Below, piece by piece: positions 1 to 9,446 of a stretch of 64,000 bases of DNA. Each line of letters starts with the position of its first letter. Positions within the stretch are counted from its first letter, which is position 1. The notes under the pieces are model-generated. The model did not search any database, was not told the DNA's origin, and saw nothing but the letters and a program-made list of their open reading frames with translations. Origin of the DNA: SZUA-265 sp965651905. Its GTDB lineage: Bacteria > Myxococcota_A > Polyangia > Polyangiales > Polyangiaceae. The stretch spans positions 62,001-126,000 of the forward strand of contig CBFGUG010000008.1 of assembly GCA_965651905.1 (NCBI GenBank), written 5' to 3'. Position numbers and translations under genes: made by a program.

Positions 1-1
1 C

Positions 2-2479
2 CACGATTCGAATGAGCTGGAGCTGCGAGCTCGCGAGCTCAGTCATGAGTTGGGGCGACAGATCACTCCCGACTACCAGGCGATCGTCAGCCGAGCTGAA
101 GTGGTCTCCGCGGACGAGCGTGAGTGGACCTACGTTCGTTCGGACGGCACCCGTTTACCCGTCCGCTCCAGCGTCAGCGCGCTGCGCAACGAACGAGGAA
201 AGACCGTCGGCTACCTCACGATTGCAAGCGACCGCAGCGAGAACATGCGACGCGAGCGGGCCTTGTCACAGGCGCGGTCCGAAGCGGAGTCCTTGAGCAA
301 GGCCAAGAGTCAGTTCCTCGCAAACATGAGCCACGAGATTCGCACGCCCATGCATGCCATCCTGGGCATGTTGCAACTGCTGCGACGCACTGCACTGGAC
401 TCGACGCAGCTCGACTACGCTAGCGGCGCGCAGTCTGCTGCGCAGATGCTCCTGGGGATCCTGAATGACGTGCTCGACTTCTCGAAGATCGAAGCAGGCA
501 AGCTCGAACTCGAGTCCAACGTCTTCAAACTGAACGACATCTTGCGTGAGCTGGGACGCATCCTCGGCGCCACGCTTGCTAGCAAGAATGTGGACATTCT
601 GTTCGACATCGATCCCGGCGTTCCGGGGACGCTGGTGGGGGACTCGCTTCGACTTCAGCAGGTATTGCTGAACCTCACCTCCAACGCCCTCAAGTTCACG
701 GAGTCGGGCCAAGTCATCGTACGCGCGCAAGTGAAGAAGCAAACGCCCAGCCACACGGAGTTGGTCTTTCAAGTGAGCGATACTGGTATCGGCATCGCCA
801 GCGACCAGCTCGAGGAGATTTTCGAGGGGTTCTCTCAAGCGGAGTCGTCCACGACCCGCCGCTATGGCGGAACGGGCTTGGGGTTGGCTATCACCCGTCA
901 AATCGTTTCGATGATGGGGGGCCGCGTAGACGTGGAGAGCACCCTGGGCGAGGGAAGTACGTTTGGCTTCAACGCCAAGTTCAAGCGGGTTGATGGGGGA
1001 AGTCATTCGTCGTTGCGACCGTGTGATCCGATGCCATCAGCCCTCAGTCGACTCGAAGTGCTCGTCGTCGAGTCGAACCCGGTCGCGGGAGAGCTGACCT
1101 CGAAGCTGGTGGAGAATCTCACCTGGCGACCCCATTCCATCGGCAGCCTCGAAGAACTGGACGCGAGACTCGAAGACGTTGACGCATCGGCGTTCGACGT
1201 CGTGCTACTCGACGCACGGCTCATAGATGACCGCACCCCGTCGTTGTGTGCGCGCATTCGCGCAAAGTGGCCCGAGACGACGCTGATAATCGTCAGCCAA
1301 ACGCACATGGGGGAGGGCGCTGATGGGTTCGAGTCCGCAGACGCGGGTATCACCAAGCCTGTCACGCTCTCCACGTTGTTCGATACGGTAGCTACAGCGA
1401 GGCGGCCACGTCCCCTTGCGCCAGCGGCGTCGATTCCTCCAGCGACGATCGGACGACTGATGGGAGTGCGCGTGCTGGTCGTGGAAGACGTGGCGATCAA
1501 TCAGCGCATCGCCCAGGCGTTTCTCAGCGAGCAAGGGGCAGAGGTAACTACCGCGAGCGACGGGTTGGAAGCAGTGGAGTTGCTGAGAGACGCGCCTCAG
1601 TCCTACGACATCGTGTTGATGGACCTGCAGATGCCGAGGCTGGATGGGTTCGACGCGACTCGACGCATCCGTCGAGAGCTAGGACTGAAACAACTGCCCA
1701 TCATCGCCATGACGGCGAACGCCATGGAATCGGACAAGCAGCGTTGTATCGCCGCCGGCATGAACGCGCACATCGGCAAGCCATTCGACGTGAAGACGGC
1801 AATTGACGTCGTGTGCAGGCACTCGAGTCGAACCGAGCGTAGTCGCCAGCCTGCCAAGCCCCCGGCAGCGACCATGGCAGAGTTCGAACTCGATCGCGCG
1901 ATCGAGCGCCTCGGCGGGAATCAGGCGTTGTTCGCCAGCCAGGCGCAGTCGTTCTGCGATACCTATGAGAGCGCCGCTGCCGCCGTGGGGAGAGCTATCG
2001 ATGCGGGTGAATTCGAGCGCGCGGGGCGAGAGCTGCACGCCCTCCGAGGACTCGCGGGGACGCTGGGTGCTTTGGCTCTAGCGCGCGCATGCCGTGAACT
2101 CGAGCAACTGCTGAAGACGCCGGGTGCGGAGCAGCGCGCGCCCGCTTTGGTAGAGCGTCTCACATCAGAGCTCGAGCGGGCGATCGAAGTGTTGAGACAG
2201 GAAGCCGAACTACTCTCGGCAAGCGACGCACTCCAACCGACTGCTCCCGCTGCTGGTGCCGCGATGGCGTCGGGCGAAATTTTGGAAGGAATCGACATGT
2301 TGTCCGACTTATTGGATGCGCAAAGCATGCGTGCTTTAGGTAAGCACTCCGAGTACCAGCTGCAGATTCGAGCGCTGGCGCCAGACCTAGGGCACGAGCT
2401 GCAGGTCGCGATGGACCAGCTGGACTTTTCTACGGCGCGCCGCGTGTGTCGAGAGCTGAGAGAGCGGGTGGCGACGTGA
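2..2479 (+). CDS. hybrid sensor histidine kinase (5' end outside window)
   Basis: The reading frame is open to the left edge, so the N-terminus is missing. Numbered from the TTG at nt 50, the protein starts inside a PAS-like segment (to about 60). A HisKA domain follows, with the phospho-acceptor His95 in ANMSHEIRTP, then an HATPase_c domain with N box NLTSNALKF, G1 DTGIGI and G2 GGTGLGLA. Two receiver-like domains come next. The first (about 335-450) keeps Asp388 and Lys436 but has ES where the acidic pair should be. The second (about 473-590) is canonical, with Asp525 in LMDLQMP and Lys577. A C-terminal HPt domain has His663 in HALRGLAG. The order fits an intramolecular His-Asp-His phosphorelay of the BarA/ArcB type. 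Membrane anchor and signal are not visible. The end overlaps the start of the GGDEF gene, so the two are probably one signalling unit. Confidence 0.9.
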   Translation, partial: HDSNELELRARELSHELGRQITPDYQAIVSRAEVVSADEREWTYVRSDGTRLPVRSSVSALRNERGKTVGYLTIASDRSENMRRERALSQARSEAESLSKAKSQFLANMSHEIRTPMHAILGMLQLLRRTALDSTQLDYASGAQSAAQMLLGILNDVLDFSKIEAGKLELESNVFKLNDILRELGRILGATLASKNVDILFDIDPGVPGTLVGDSLRLQQVLLNLTSNALKFTESGQVIVRAQVKKQTPSHTELVFQVSDTGIGIASDQLEEIFEGFSQAESSTTRRYGGTGLGLAITRQIVSMMGGRVDVESTLGEGSTFGFNAKFKRVDGGSHSSLRPCDPMPSALSRLEVLVVESNPVAGELTSKLVENLTWRPHSIGSLEELDARLEDVDASAFDVVLLDARLIDDRTPSLCARIRAKWPETTLIIVSQTHMGEGADGFESADAGITKPVTLSTLFDTVATARRPRPLAPAASIPPATIGRLMGVRVLVVEDVAINQRIAQAFLSEQGAEVTTASDGLEAVELLRDAPQSYDIVLMDLQMPRLDGFDATRRIRRELGLKQLPIIAMTANAMESDKQRCIAAGMNAHIGKPFDVKTAIDVVCRHSSRTERSRQPAKPPAATMAEFELDRAIERLGGNQALFASQAQSFCDTYESAAAAVGRAIDAGEFERAGRELHALRGLAGTLGALALARACRELEQLLKTPGAEQRAPALVERLTSELERAIEVLRQEAELLSASDALQPTAPAAGAAMASGEILEGIDMLSDLLDAQSMRALGKHSEYQLQIRALAPDLGHELQVAMDQLDFSTARRVCRELRERVAT

Positions 2480-3432
2480 GACTCATTTCCGCAACGGGGG
2501 AGCCTTGGCGTCCAGGCGTGTTGATTGTCGACGACCAACCTACGAACCTGCACGTAGCGCATCAAGTGCTCGACCCAGACTGCGAGGTCTCCGTTTCGAC
2601 GGATAGCCGAGATGTACTCGACCTCTGCCGACGCGAGTCGCCCGATCTCGTCTTGCTCGACATTCAGATGCCGCACCTCGACGGTTTCGAGGTCTGCAAG
2701 CAGTTGAAGTCGACTGGCGAGACGCGGGACATTCCCGTGATTTTCTTGACCAGCAGCGATTCAGTCGAGGACGAGACGCGGGGACTGGAGGTTGGCGCGG
2801 TGGACTTCATCAGCAAACCGATCAACCCTGCGGTGTTGCGTGCGCGCGTCAAGACGCACCTTACCCTGAAGTCGCAGTCGGACCGCCTTCGCGAAATGGT
2901 GTTCGTCGACGGTCTCACAGGCGTTGCGAACCGACGTCACTTCGACGAACGTTTCGGATTGGAGTGGCGAGCGTGCCGCAGGAGCCGAGTGCCGCTTGGC
3001 CTCATCCTGATCGACATCGACCACTTCAAGGCATACAACGATCACTACGGGCATCAGGGGGATGATGAAGCCTTGCAGGCAGTCGCTCAGGCGCTGCGCA
3101 GCGCCATGCGTCGTCCGCGTGACTTCGTGGCTCGGTACGGTGGTGAGGAGTTCGTGTGTCTAATCCCCGACTCGGACGGCGCCGCAACGTTGCGCACTGC
3201 AGAGTATCTGCTGAGCCAAGTGCAAGGTGCTGCGATTCCCCATGCGCACTCCCAAGTGTCTTCCATCGTGACCATCAGCGCCGGGGTCGTCTCCGAAGTT
3301 CCCAAACCTGGCGCCCAGCCCGCCTCCCTACTGCAACTGGCTGATGCACGGCTGTACAGCGCGAAGCGAAACGGCCGGGCGCGTGCGGATGCTGGAGGGT
3401 CTGAGCGAGCCACCGCTAACGTGTTGCGTTGA
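2476..3432 (+). CDS. response regulator with GGDEF domain (diguanylate cyclase)
   Basis: An N-terminal receiver domain (about 13-130) has acidic pair Asp19-Asp20, phospho-acceptor Asp62 in VLLDIQMP and Lys114. A GGDEF domain (about 145-305) follows, with active-site motif GGEEF at 222-226. An RxxD inhibitory site (RPRD, 213-216) lies five residues upstream, so product inhibition by c-di-GMP is likely. The architecture matches PleD/WspR-type cyclases that make c-di-GMP when phosphorylated. I chose the GTG at 2476, which overlaps the kinase stop as GTGA and starts right before the receiver. A GTG at 2446 would add ten residues. Direct coupling to the upstream hybrid kinase suggests it is the output of that relay. 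It ends 8 bp from a convergent gene. Confidence 0.92.
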   Translation: MRLISATGEPWRPGVLIVDDQPTNLHVAHQVLDPDCEVSVSTDSRDVLDLCRRESPDLVLLDIQMPHLDGFEVCKQLKSTGETRDIPVIFLTSSDSVEDETRGLEVGAVDFISKPINPAVLRARVKTHLTLKSQSDRLREMVFVDGLTGVANRRHFDERFGLEWRACRRSRVPLGLILIDIDHFKAYNDHYGHQGDDEALQAVAQALRSAMRRPRDFVARYGGEEFVCLIPDSDGAATLRTAEYLLSQVQGAAIPHAHSQVSSIVTISAGVVSEVPKPGAQPASLLQLADARLYSAKRNGRARADAGGSERATANVLR

Positions 3433-3440
3433 GCAGGCCT

Positions 3441-4160
3441 TCAGTCCAGGTATGGGCTTTCTGGCTTGGACGGCTTCGGCTCTTCGACGTACTCGCCGCG
3501 GACGCGGCGATCTTTGATCTCGAAGTGCTCCTCGATGCAGCGCTCTAGGTAAAACGCCACCGCAGGTTCGCGCAGTCCGCGGAAGAACGAGACATCTTGG
3601 TCGGTGTTCAAACGGGCACGTACGCAGTAGTCGAACACTCGTTGAGCGATCGGACGACGAGCCACGTACAGCTGTTCCATGTGACTTGGGTCAAAACGAC
3701 GCCAGAACCAAGGAATCGGGCCGTGTGAGATTCGAATTGACGTGGGTTCGACCAGGATCGTCGTGTGATTGATGCGGCGAAAGGCGCTGAAGCTGAAGAT
3801 CAGGAAAGCGCCGAGGGTAAACGCCAAAGGCTTGCCCCAGCCGAGCTCGAGGCCGCCCAATACCACCACAGCTACCAGTATCCACCCCGTCAGATGCAGA
3901 CCGTCGTCTGGGCGCTGCATGTGCCAGGGAACGCGCAGGCGTAGCGAAGTATTGCCATCACCCGTCGGTAGGCGTTCGACGCTCACGCCCGGCGGAACGC
4001 CGTCTTGAGTGCTTCGTTTGAACCTGCGTTGCTTGCGGTGTCGCGCATCGTCGAGCAACACGGGGTTGTCACACTGGCGGCAGCGAAAGTCACTCCCGTC
4101 GAACGTCACATCACGACCGTGTAGGTCGATGTTGCAGGTTTCACAGCGCGGCAGGTTCAT
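3441..4160 (-). CDS. zinc-ribbon membrane protein of unknown function
   Basis: The 239-aa protein opens with two CxxC pairs (CETC at 6-9, CRQC at 27-30), the signature of a small zinc ribbon. A basic stretch follows, then two hydrophobic segments (about 90-108 and 110-125) that look membrane-spanning. The C-terminal half is soluble and may be a PH-like beta domain (inference). It lies 13 bp downstream of the pentapeptide-repeat gene on the same strand, so the two probably share a transcript. A similar plan (zinc ribbon plus two membrane segments) recurs at 9922-10755. I do not recognise a named family. Confidence 0.7.
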   Translation of the reverse strand: MNLPRCETCNIDLHGRDVTFDGSDFRCRQCDNPVLLDDARHRKQRRFKRSTQDGVPPGVSVERLPTGDGNTSLRLRVPWHMQRPDDGLHLTGWILVAVVVLGGLELGWGKPLAFTLGAFLIFSFSAFRRINHTTILVEPTSIRISHGPIPWFWRRFDPSHMEQLYVARRPIAQRVFDYCVRARLNTDQDVSFFRGLREPAVAFYLERCIEEHFEIKDRRVRGEYVEEPKPSKPESPYLD

Positions 4161-4173
4161 GGGCTACTCCTCA

Positions 4174-6801
4174 TCACCCGACGACCTGGCGCGTGTACGC
4201 ACCGATGAAGAACGTGATCAAAATGATGCCGACCATGATCTCGGCGGTGAACATCATCTTGTATCTGGACGTGGAATTCGTCACGAGCGCCTCTGCGTTG
4301 CCGAAGCCCCCCATGAAAGCGTGCATGCTGATCACGATGAGCGCGATGGTCGGAAGGTCCTTGTACAGCGTTGGCTGTTCATCCCATTTCACTTCCATGT
4401 CTCCGCACGTCAGGCGCAGCAACACGGCGAACACGAGGATGACGACCAGGGCGGTCGCCATCAAGTTTTCGAGCAGTACGCCCCAGCCGAACGCCTTCTC
4501 GAACAGCACTCGATCGACGACTGCCCGTCCCTTGTCCAGCGGAGTTCCCATCGCGAACTGGCGGTAATTGTTGTAGTGCCGCAGGTGCCAATACGCCCAA
4601 TCCGACTCGTCGCTCATCGAGCGGCCATCGAACGAATCTCGCAGACGAATGAATTCGTCGACTGTGCTCGAGATGCAGATGTCGCGCGCGCGGCGTTTGA
4701 CCTCTTCCGGGTCGGTGACGCGATTTAGCCCCAAGTCGTCCCACTTGGCGTCGCGCAGCCGCGGATCGTCCAGGTACGGCTCGATGCCGCGGCCTGTTCT
4801 CACGTCGTCGACGCAGCGTTCGAAGAACAAGCGATGCTTCTTCGCTCCCCAGGTTTCGTCGAGGTCGACGAGCAGGTGGTTGAAGTCGATGCCGAACGAC
4901 CGTATGTCCGAGCCCGCCAGCGAGATGGCCGCGTCCCCTACCATCTTCGTTTCGGTGGCGGCCAAGCGTCCAGGCACGTTGGCGTCGTCGAGCATCCAAT
5001 CGCCGTGAAAGCGCGCGTGATTGAAGCTCAGCTCACGTCCGCCGATCGTACGAAAGTCCGCAAAACCTGCGAACTCGGCGCGCTCGAAGTGCGCTTCGGC
5101 GCCAAAATGGGTGTTGTAGAAGCTCGTGTAGTCGTCCGCTGCCGTGCCGAATTGCACGCGTTCGAAGCCGACGAATTGATCGAAGTTCGTGTTGGCAAAC
5201 GACGCACTGCCGAAGAAACGACTCGTGAAGTCGCGCACGTGCGTGACGCCGTACTGGTTGCCATGGGTCAAGTCGTCTTCGGCGTCGTCGTCTCCCTGAT
5301 AAAGCTTGTAGCGCTTGTGCAATTCGGTGGGGTCGTTCTGGTAGACGCGATACGTCAGGCCATCCAACGCGAAGTGGCTGCGCCCATCGACGATGTTGTT
5401 CTCGAACACCAAGTCGCCGTGAACGCGCACGCCATAGAAGATCAGGTCTTTGAGTTCGTTGCGGCTGAACGTGAAGTTACCGACCGACTCCAGACGGCTG
5501 AAGTTGGTGCGTTCGAGAACCTTGATGCGTCGAATCGTCGTGTTGCCGTCGATTTTCGCGTTCTCGAAACTGAAGCCCTGTTCGAACTTCGCATCTTCGA
5601 TCAGTAGGTCACCCTTGATGTGAGCCGATGCCAGGTGCAGCGGACGTTTGGTAGTTTGGGTGCGCGACAAATCCAGGCCGCCGAAGCTACCGTACGCCAT
5701 GTAAACGGAGCCGTCGAAGCGGGAACCCTTGAGGCTCGCATCCTTCTCGAAGTGTACGAAGCGCATCTCGGCGGTGTGATGAATGTGCGCGTTGCGGAAG
5801 TTGGTGTCACTGAGAAACGAAGCGAAGGGTAGATTGGCGACGCGTCCCGTGACTTCGATACCTTCGAGGTTGGCGGGACCGAAGATCACGGCGTGGTCGA
5901 GGTAGAGGCGGTTGAACTTGGCGCCAGGAATGATGGCGGACATGTTGACTTCGCCCTTCCAGCGCTTGCCCAAGTGCAGTTCGTCGAGGATGAAGCCGTT
6001 GAAATCGAACTGATCGTCGAAGGACGCATCGAAGCCATGGATCGTTCCCACCACACAGCGTTGACAGCCCACGCGTTTGGGCCAGGTGCGCCCAGTCAAG
6101 TCGAGCTTGTCGATGTAGACGTAACTCAGGCGTTCACCTGCCTCGAAGGCTGCGAATGCCTCTTCCTGGGTTTTGGGTTCCAGGTAGCGGTTGTCCCCCT
6201 TGGTGGTGACGTAGATTAACGCTTGCTGACCAGCTTTCGCTTGTTCGACCAACGAACGCACGTATTTTTGCAGTTCCGCGAGGAGTGCGTCGCGCTCTGG
6301 GTGTTCGGAGAAGTGCGCCAGAAAGTAGGCGGTGTACTGCGGGTCGCTTCGGAAGCTACCTCGCCAGATCTTCGTGGCCGCGTCGAACTCGCCCTTCCAC
6401 TCCAGCACGATCGCATCGGCCCACGGCTCTCCAGCCAGCCGCGAGTATAGATTCGCTTCGTTGGCTTTGATGGCGGCAGCGTAAATCAGGTCAGCAAGCT
6501 TCTGGTTGCCCTGCTTGTACCAGTAGTCGCCCATACGGCGCAGCGTGATGGGGTCTTGCACGCTGGCGATGCCCGCTTCGTCCAAGATGACCGGGTCGTC
6601 AGGTTTTTCTGGTGCGATGGGTCGTGGCGCCGGAGCGCTGGCTGAAGGCGCAGAAGGAGCGGCCTGAGATTGTGCGTCGAACGCGTAATTGAGCAGCATC
6701 AGCAGGCTGACCACGAACACTGCCATCAACGGCCGCACCACTAGCTGTCGCAGTGAACTGCCACGCTTGACGTCGCCCCGCTTGGGCGCTTGCTGATTCA
6801 T
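4174..6801 (-). CDS. pentapeptide-repeat-like membrane protein with channel-like C-terminus
   Basis: An 875-aa protein. A membrane anchor lies at about 22-42, followed by an Ala/Pro linker and a helical segment (about 75-200). A long region (about 225-650) shows repeating A/F-x-F/N phasing such as ASFANTNFDQ, SFENAKIDG and AHFERAEFAG, typical of a right-handed beta-helix of degenerate pentapeptide repeats. The last 100 residues hold two strongly hydrophobic segments. Between them is MGGFGN in the place where two-TM ion channels carry the TxGYGD filter, and the final helix resembles those of Ion_trans_2 domains fused to pentapeptide repeats. Channel function is inference, because the Asp after the filter glycine is Asn and the preceding Thr is absent. 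The downstream zinc-ribbon gene follows by 13 bp. Confidence 0.75.
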   Translation of the reverse strand: MNQQAPKRGDVKRGSSLRQLVVRPLMAVFVVSLLMLLNYAFDAQSQAAPSAPSASAPAPRPIAPEKPDDPVILDEAGIASVQDPITLRRMGDYWYKQGNQKLADLIYAAAIKANEANLYSRLAGEPWADAIVLEWKGEFDAATKIWRGSFRSDPQYTAYFLAHFSEHPERDALLAELQKYVRSLVEQAKAGQQALIYVTTKGDNRYLEPKTQEEAFAAFEAGERLSYVYIDKLDLTGRTWPKRVGCQRCVVGTIHGFDASFDDQFDFNGFILDELHLGKRWKGEVNMSAIIPGAKFNRLYLDHAVIFGPANLEGIEVTGRVANLPFASFLSDTNFRNAHIHHTAEMRFVHFEKDASLKGSRFDGSVYMAYGSFGGLDLSRTQTTKRPLHLASAHIKGDLLIEDAKFEQGFSFENAKIDGNTTIRRIKVLERTNFSRLESVGNFTFSRNELKDLIFYGVRVHGDLVFENNIVDGRSHFALDGLTYRVYQNDPTELHKRYKLYQGDDDAEDDLTHGNQYGVTHVRDFTSRFFGSASFANTNFDQFVGFERVQFGTAADDYTSFYNTHFGAEAHFERAEFAGFADFRTIGGRELSFNHARFHGDWMLDDANVPGRLAATETKMVGDAAISLAGSDIRSFGIDFNHLLVDLDETWGAKKHRLFFERCVDDVRTGRGIEPYLDDPRLRDAKWDDLGLNRVTDPEEVKRRARDICISSTVDEFIRLRDSFDGRSMSDESDWAYWHLRHYNNYRQFAMGTPLDKGRAVVDRVLFEKAFGWGVLLENLMATALVVILVFAVLLRLTCGDMEVKWDEQPTLYKDLPTIALIVISMHAFMGGFGNAEALVTNSTSRYKMMFTAEIMVGIILITFFIGAYTRQVVG

Positions 6802-6859
6802 TCGGAATCTCCAAGCGCGCGTCGCAGACTAACGCTACGACACGCGCCCACGTTGTTGC

Positions 6860-8302
6860 TCAGCGGATCGCTGGGTTCGAACGCACCACTTGCCCTTGCT
6901 GCTCGGTCAGGTTCCGCGCATCGTTGGGCGGGCTCCAGAACATCAAATTGTCTGCTCCTTGACCCTCACACTCGCTCGGCGACAAGCGATTGTTCCCGTC
7001 TGCGTCGGCTGAGTCGGGGCAGAGCGCCGTGTCCGAGAGCGGGTCTTGTCCCCAGATGTCGCCTTCCAGGTCCAAACCGTTGCGTTCGACTGTGTGGAAC
7101 AAGCCCAAGAAGTGGCCCGACTCGTGCGCGATGATGATCTCGAGTTCATCAGTAGCGGCCACCAGCAAGTCCGCGTCGCTATCGCCGCGTGCTGCGAGAA
7201 AGCTGCCCATGTTGACGGCCACACCAGACCGACTCGTGCCTTGCAACGTTGGTGGTCCTGGAACACCACCCGCCAGACCAAGCGTCGACAGCCCAGCGTC
7301 ACCCATCGCAATGTCGGCGACGAAGAACAAATTGAGCGCCTGTGACGCTTCGGGAGGCGCCAGTTGGAAAAGACCGCCCAGCTCCTCCTCGCTGTCGATC
7401 ACGCCGTAAGTATCCGCGTCATCTCCTTCGATCGCGTTGTAGGTGATCTCGCCCAGGCTGATGCCGATCGACGCGTAGACGTCGCCGACCGCTTCCAAGA
7501 CGTCGACGAAGTTTTCATCATCGATGGCCTGCGTCGCGTCGAAACCGTCGAGCCCGACGAAGTATAGGTTCAAGTCCAGCGCGTTGTCGGCCGCGGGCTC
7601 GTTCTTGGTGACGAGCTGGACGTCAGCGTCGAAGCTCTCGGATCCCGAGCGCAGGCGCACCGTCCACTGCCCGGGCTCCACGCTGACGTCGGGGTTTGTC
7701 GGTACTAGCAGTGTGTAGAATCCGAACGTCGCGTCCGTGCGGTTGATGGAAATATCCTCCTCGAAGTCGAAGAACACTTCGCCGCTCGGCGAGGTGAGAC
7801 GTTCGGCGATCATCAGGTCGTCGGGCATCGCGCTGCCATCGACCACCAGTGCGAACGACTCGGTACCTTCCGCCACGTTGACGACCACGTCGACGCCGTC
7901 TTCCGAAAGTGGATAGGCTCCGAGATCGAACACCGAGAACGGACCCGTTTGTTCGGGGAGTTCGCCGGGCGCGTCGTCTGTCGAGGAGTCGTCGTCGGTC
8001 GCGTCGTCAGCTCCCGCTTCCGCAGCGGGGGCTGCGCCAGCGTCGTCGTCCGCGTCATCGACGCTGTCATCGTCGTCGTCGGTCGCGGTGTCGTCTGTGT
8101 CGTCGGTCGTACCCGCTTCCACGGCGTCTTCGTCTTCGTCTTCGTCTTCCGAATCGAAGTCGAACAACGGTGTTCCCCCTTCGGAGTCGCTGGGTTCCCC
8201 CTCACTGACCGAACAGCTCGCGAGCAGTAGGCAGCCGCTCAGCCCGACAAGCCAACACGCACTCAGTGAGCCAGCGTGGCGAGTGTTCATGCGCAGACTC
8301 AT
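6860..8302 (-). CDS. lipoprotein metalloprotease, metzincin (M43-like)
   Basis: The N-terminus is a lipoprotein signal with lipobox LASC. An extremely acidic Asp/Glu/Thr linker follows (about 35-110). A beta-rich segment (about 115-230) precedes the catalytic domain. The zinc motif HESGHFLGLFH fits HExxHxxGxxH of metzincins, with Glu as general base, and NLMFWS downstream could be the Met-turn. This is closest in pattern to M43 pappalysin-like proteases. The start ATG overlaps the stop of the upstream HEAT-like gene by 4 bp, so translation is probably coupled. An in-frame ATG four codons later is an alternative start. Expected at the cell surface or outer membrane; the substrate is unknown. 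Confidence 0.8.
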   Translation of the reverse strand: MSLRMNTRHAGSLSACWLVGLSGCLLLASCSVSEGEPSDSEGGTPLFDFDSEDEDEDEDAVEAGTTDDTDDTATDDDDDSVDDADDDAGAAPAAEAGADDATDDDSSTDDAPGELPEQTGPFSVFDLGAYPLSEDGVDVVVNVAEGTESFALVVDGSAMPDDLMIAERLTSPSGEVFFDFEEDISINRTDATFGFYTLLVPTNPDVSVEPGQWTVRLRSGSESFDADVQLVTKNEPAADNALDLNLYFVGLDGFDATQAIDDENFVDVLEAVGDVYASIGISLGEITYNAIEGDDADTYGVIDSEEELGGLFQLAPPEASQALNLFFVADIAMGDAGLSTLGLAGGVPGPPTLQGTSRSGVAVNMGSFLAARGDSDADLLVAATDELEIIIAHESGHFLGLFHTVERNGLDLEGDIWGQDPLSDTALCPDSADADGNNRLSPSECEGQGADNLMFWSPPNDARNLTEQQGQVVRSNPAIR

Positions 8303-8895
8303 TGGTCCGCTCCTTCACGCTGCGGGGCGCGCTCGGGATCCTTCGGCAACTGTTTGGAGATCTCGATGACCGCGCGTTCGATCTTCAGTCGCAGGGGTGT
8401 GTTCGTTTCGACGTCCAAGTGCGCCCGCAAGATGCGTCGACTTTCGGGCACGGCGACGCTGGCGATCGCTCGAACGGCTGCTTCGCGCAAGCGCGTATTC
8501 GTGTCCAACAGCAGCGAGCGAACGGCTTCCAAGCTTTGCTCGCCATAGGCCGCGGAGAGTGAACGAGCGGCCTTGCCTCTGAGCAACCAGCCCTCGCTTC
8601 TCTGCGTGATCAACTGAGCGAGCAGTTGCTGATTCTCGGTCGACTTGAAGTGACTGAGCGCAGTCGCCGCGCGGCCACGTTTGACTGCCAGCTGCTTGTG
8701 GTCGCTGGCGACCTCACGCAGCACTCGAGCTGCATCGGGTCCCAGTGACAGCCACTCGGCCTTGGTGGGGGCGTACTCGGGAGCCGTGAGCATCACTTCG
8801 ATCTGCCCACGAAGTTCCTTCGTTGGTTCGGCCTGGACCAAGCCAGCGTGACTGAGCACGGCTGCCAGCCCGAACGTTGCGATCCATCGCTTCAT
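8299..8895 (-). CDS. secreted HEAT-like repeat protein
   Basis: A 198-aa protein with a Sec signal peptide (cleavage probably after VQA, about residue 22) and an all-helical mature part. Repeating units such as RGRAATALSHF, RGKAARSLSAAY and LREAAVRAIASV look like HEAT or Armadillo-type helical hairpins. These usually act as protein-binding scaffolds rather than enzymes. The stop overlaps the start of the downstream metalloprotease by 4 bp, so the two are very likely co-expressed and may act together in the periplasm. A chaperone or inhibitor role for the protease is speculation. Confidence 0.65.
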   Translation of the reverse strand: MKRWIATFGLAAVLSHAGLVQAEPTKELRGQIEVMLTAPEYAPTKAEWLSLGPDAARVLREVASDHKQLAVKRGRAATALSHFKSTENQQLLAQLITQRSEGWLLRGKAARSLSAAYGEQSLEAVRSLLLDTNTRLREAAVRAIASVAVPESRRILRAHLDVETNTPLRLKIERAVIEISKQLPKDPERAPQREGADQ

Positions 8896-9037
8896 GTCTT
8901 CACTCCATTCCAGTTGGGGGCGCTACGATTCGATTGCGACCCAGCGATTCCATGGGAACCCAGGAATTCACTGAGACATCGCAAGCGAGGGGCAGTGGCA
9001 CGGTCGTCGACGGACACGTGCCACTGCGAGGCGGCGA

Positions 9038-9373
9038 TCACTCTTCGGCGTCAGCCTTTTCCATGCGGTTGCCCTTCATCGCTTTGAGCGACTTCTTGCC
9101 GCCTGACGCCTCCTCGCCATCCCCCTCGTCTTCACTCTCGTCCCCGTCCTCCTCGGCGCCTTCTTCTTCGCCGCCCTCTTCCGCAGATTCTTCTTCCGCC
9201 TCTTCATCGACCTCATCCATGGCCTCGTCCATGCCCTCGTCCTCTTCGGGGGCTGCTTCCTCCTCCATTTCGGCGCTAGCCGCTGGGGTTTCGGGCTCTG
9301 GGGTCGAGCCGCCACACGCGGTCAGTGCCAGTGCCAGGGTGCTCAGCAAAGCGATGGTAGAATTGGTCTTCAT
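9038..9373 (-). CDS. small, extremely acidic lipoprotein
   Basis: A 111-aa protein with a lipoprotein signal and lipobox ALTACGG. The mature part is almost wholly Glu/Asp/Ala/Gly between about 30 and 90, followed by a short basic tail rich in Lys. There is no recognisable fold, so it is probably disordered. It could bind cations or basic partners at the envelope (inference). It stands alone, 140 bp upstream of the HEAT-like gene and 73 bp downstream of the Cys-rich lipoprotein gene, all on the minus strand. Unrelated genes here encode similar acidic linkers, so it may be a free linker-type lipoprotein. Confidence 0.6.
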   Translation of the reverse strand: MKTNSTIALLSTLALALTACGGSTPEPETPAASAEMEEEAAPEEDEGMDEAMDEVDEEAEEESAEEGGEEEGAEEDGDESEDEGDGEEASGGKKSLKAMKGNRMEKADAEE

Positions 9374-9399
9374 TGGTCTGTTCCTCTCAGGTTAATTGA

Positions 9400-9420
9400 C
9401 TTCGAGCTTGGAACTCGAAG
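9400..9420 (-). terminator. hairpin downstream of the Cys-rich lipoprotein gene
   Basis: A perfect 7-bp stem (CTTCGAG / CTCGAAG) with a 7-nt loop lies 27 bp past the stop at 9447, read on the minus strand. The following sequence TCAATTAACC is only weakly T-rich. It is therefore a possible, inefficient intrinsic terminator. Confidence 0.35.
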
Positions 9421-9446
9421 GGATCACTTGCGACTGCGTCCGCAAG

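Noticed and set aside
4834..5607. Long plus-strand frame antisense to the pentapeptide-repeat gene
   Set aside because: Repeat-rich GC sequence keeps the complementary frame open; the minus-strand protein has a signal, repeats and membrane segments and is clearly the real gene.
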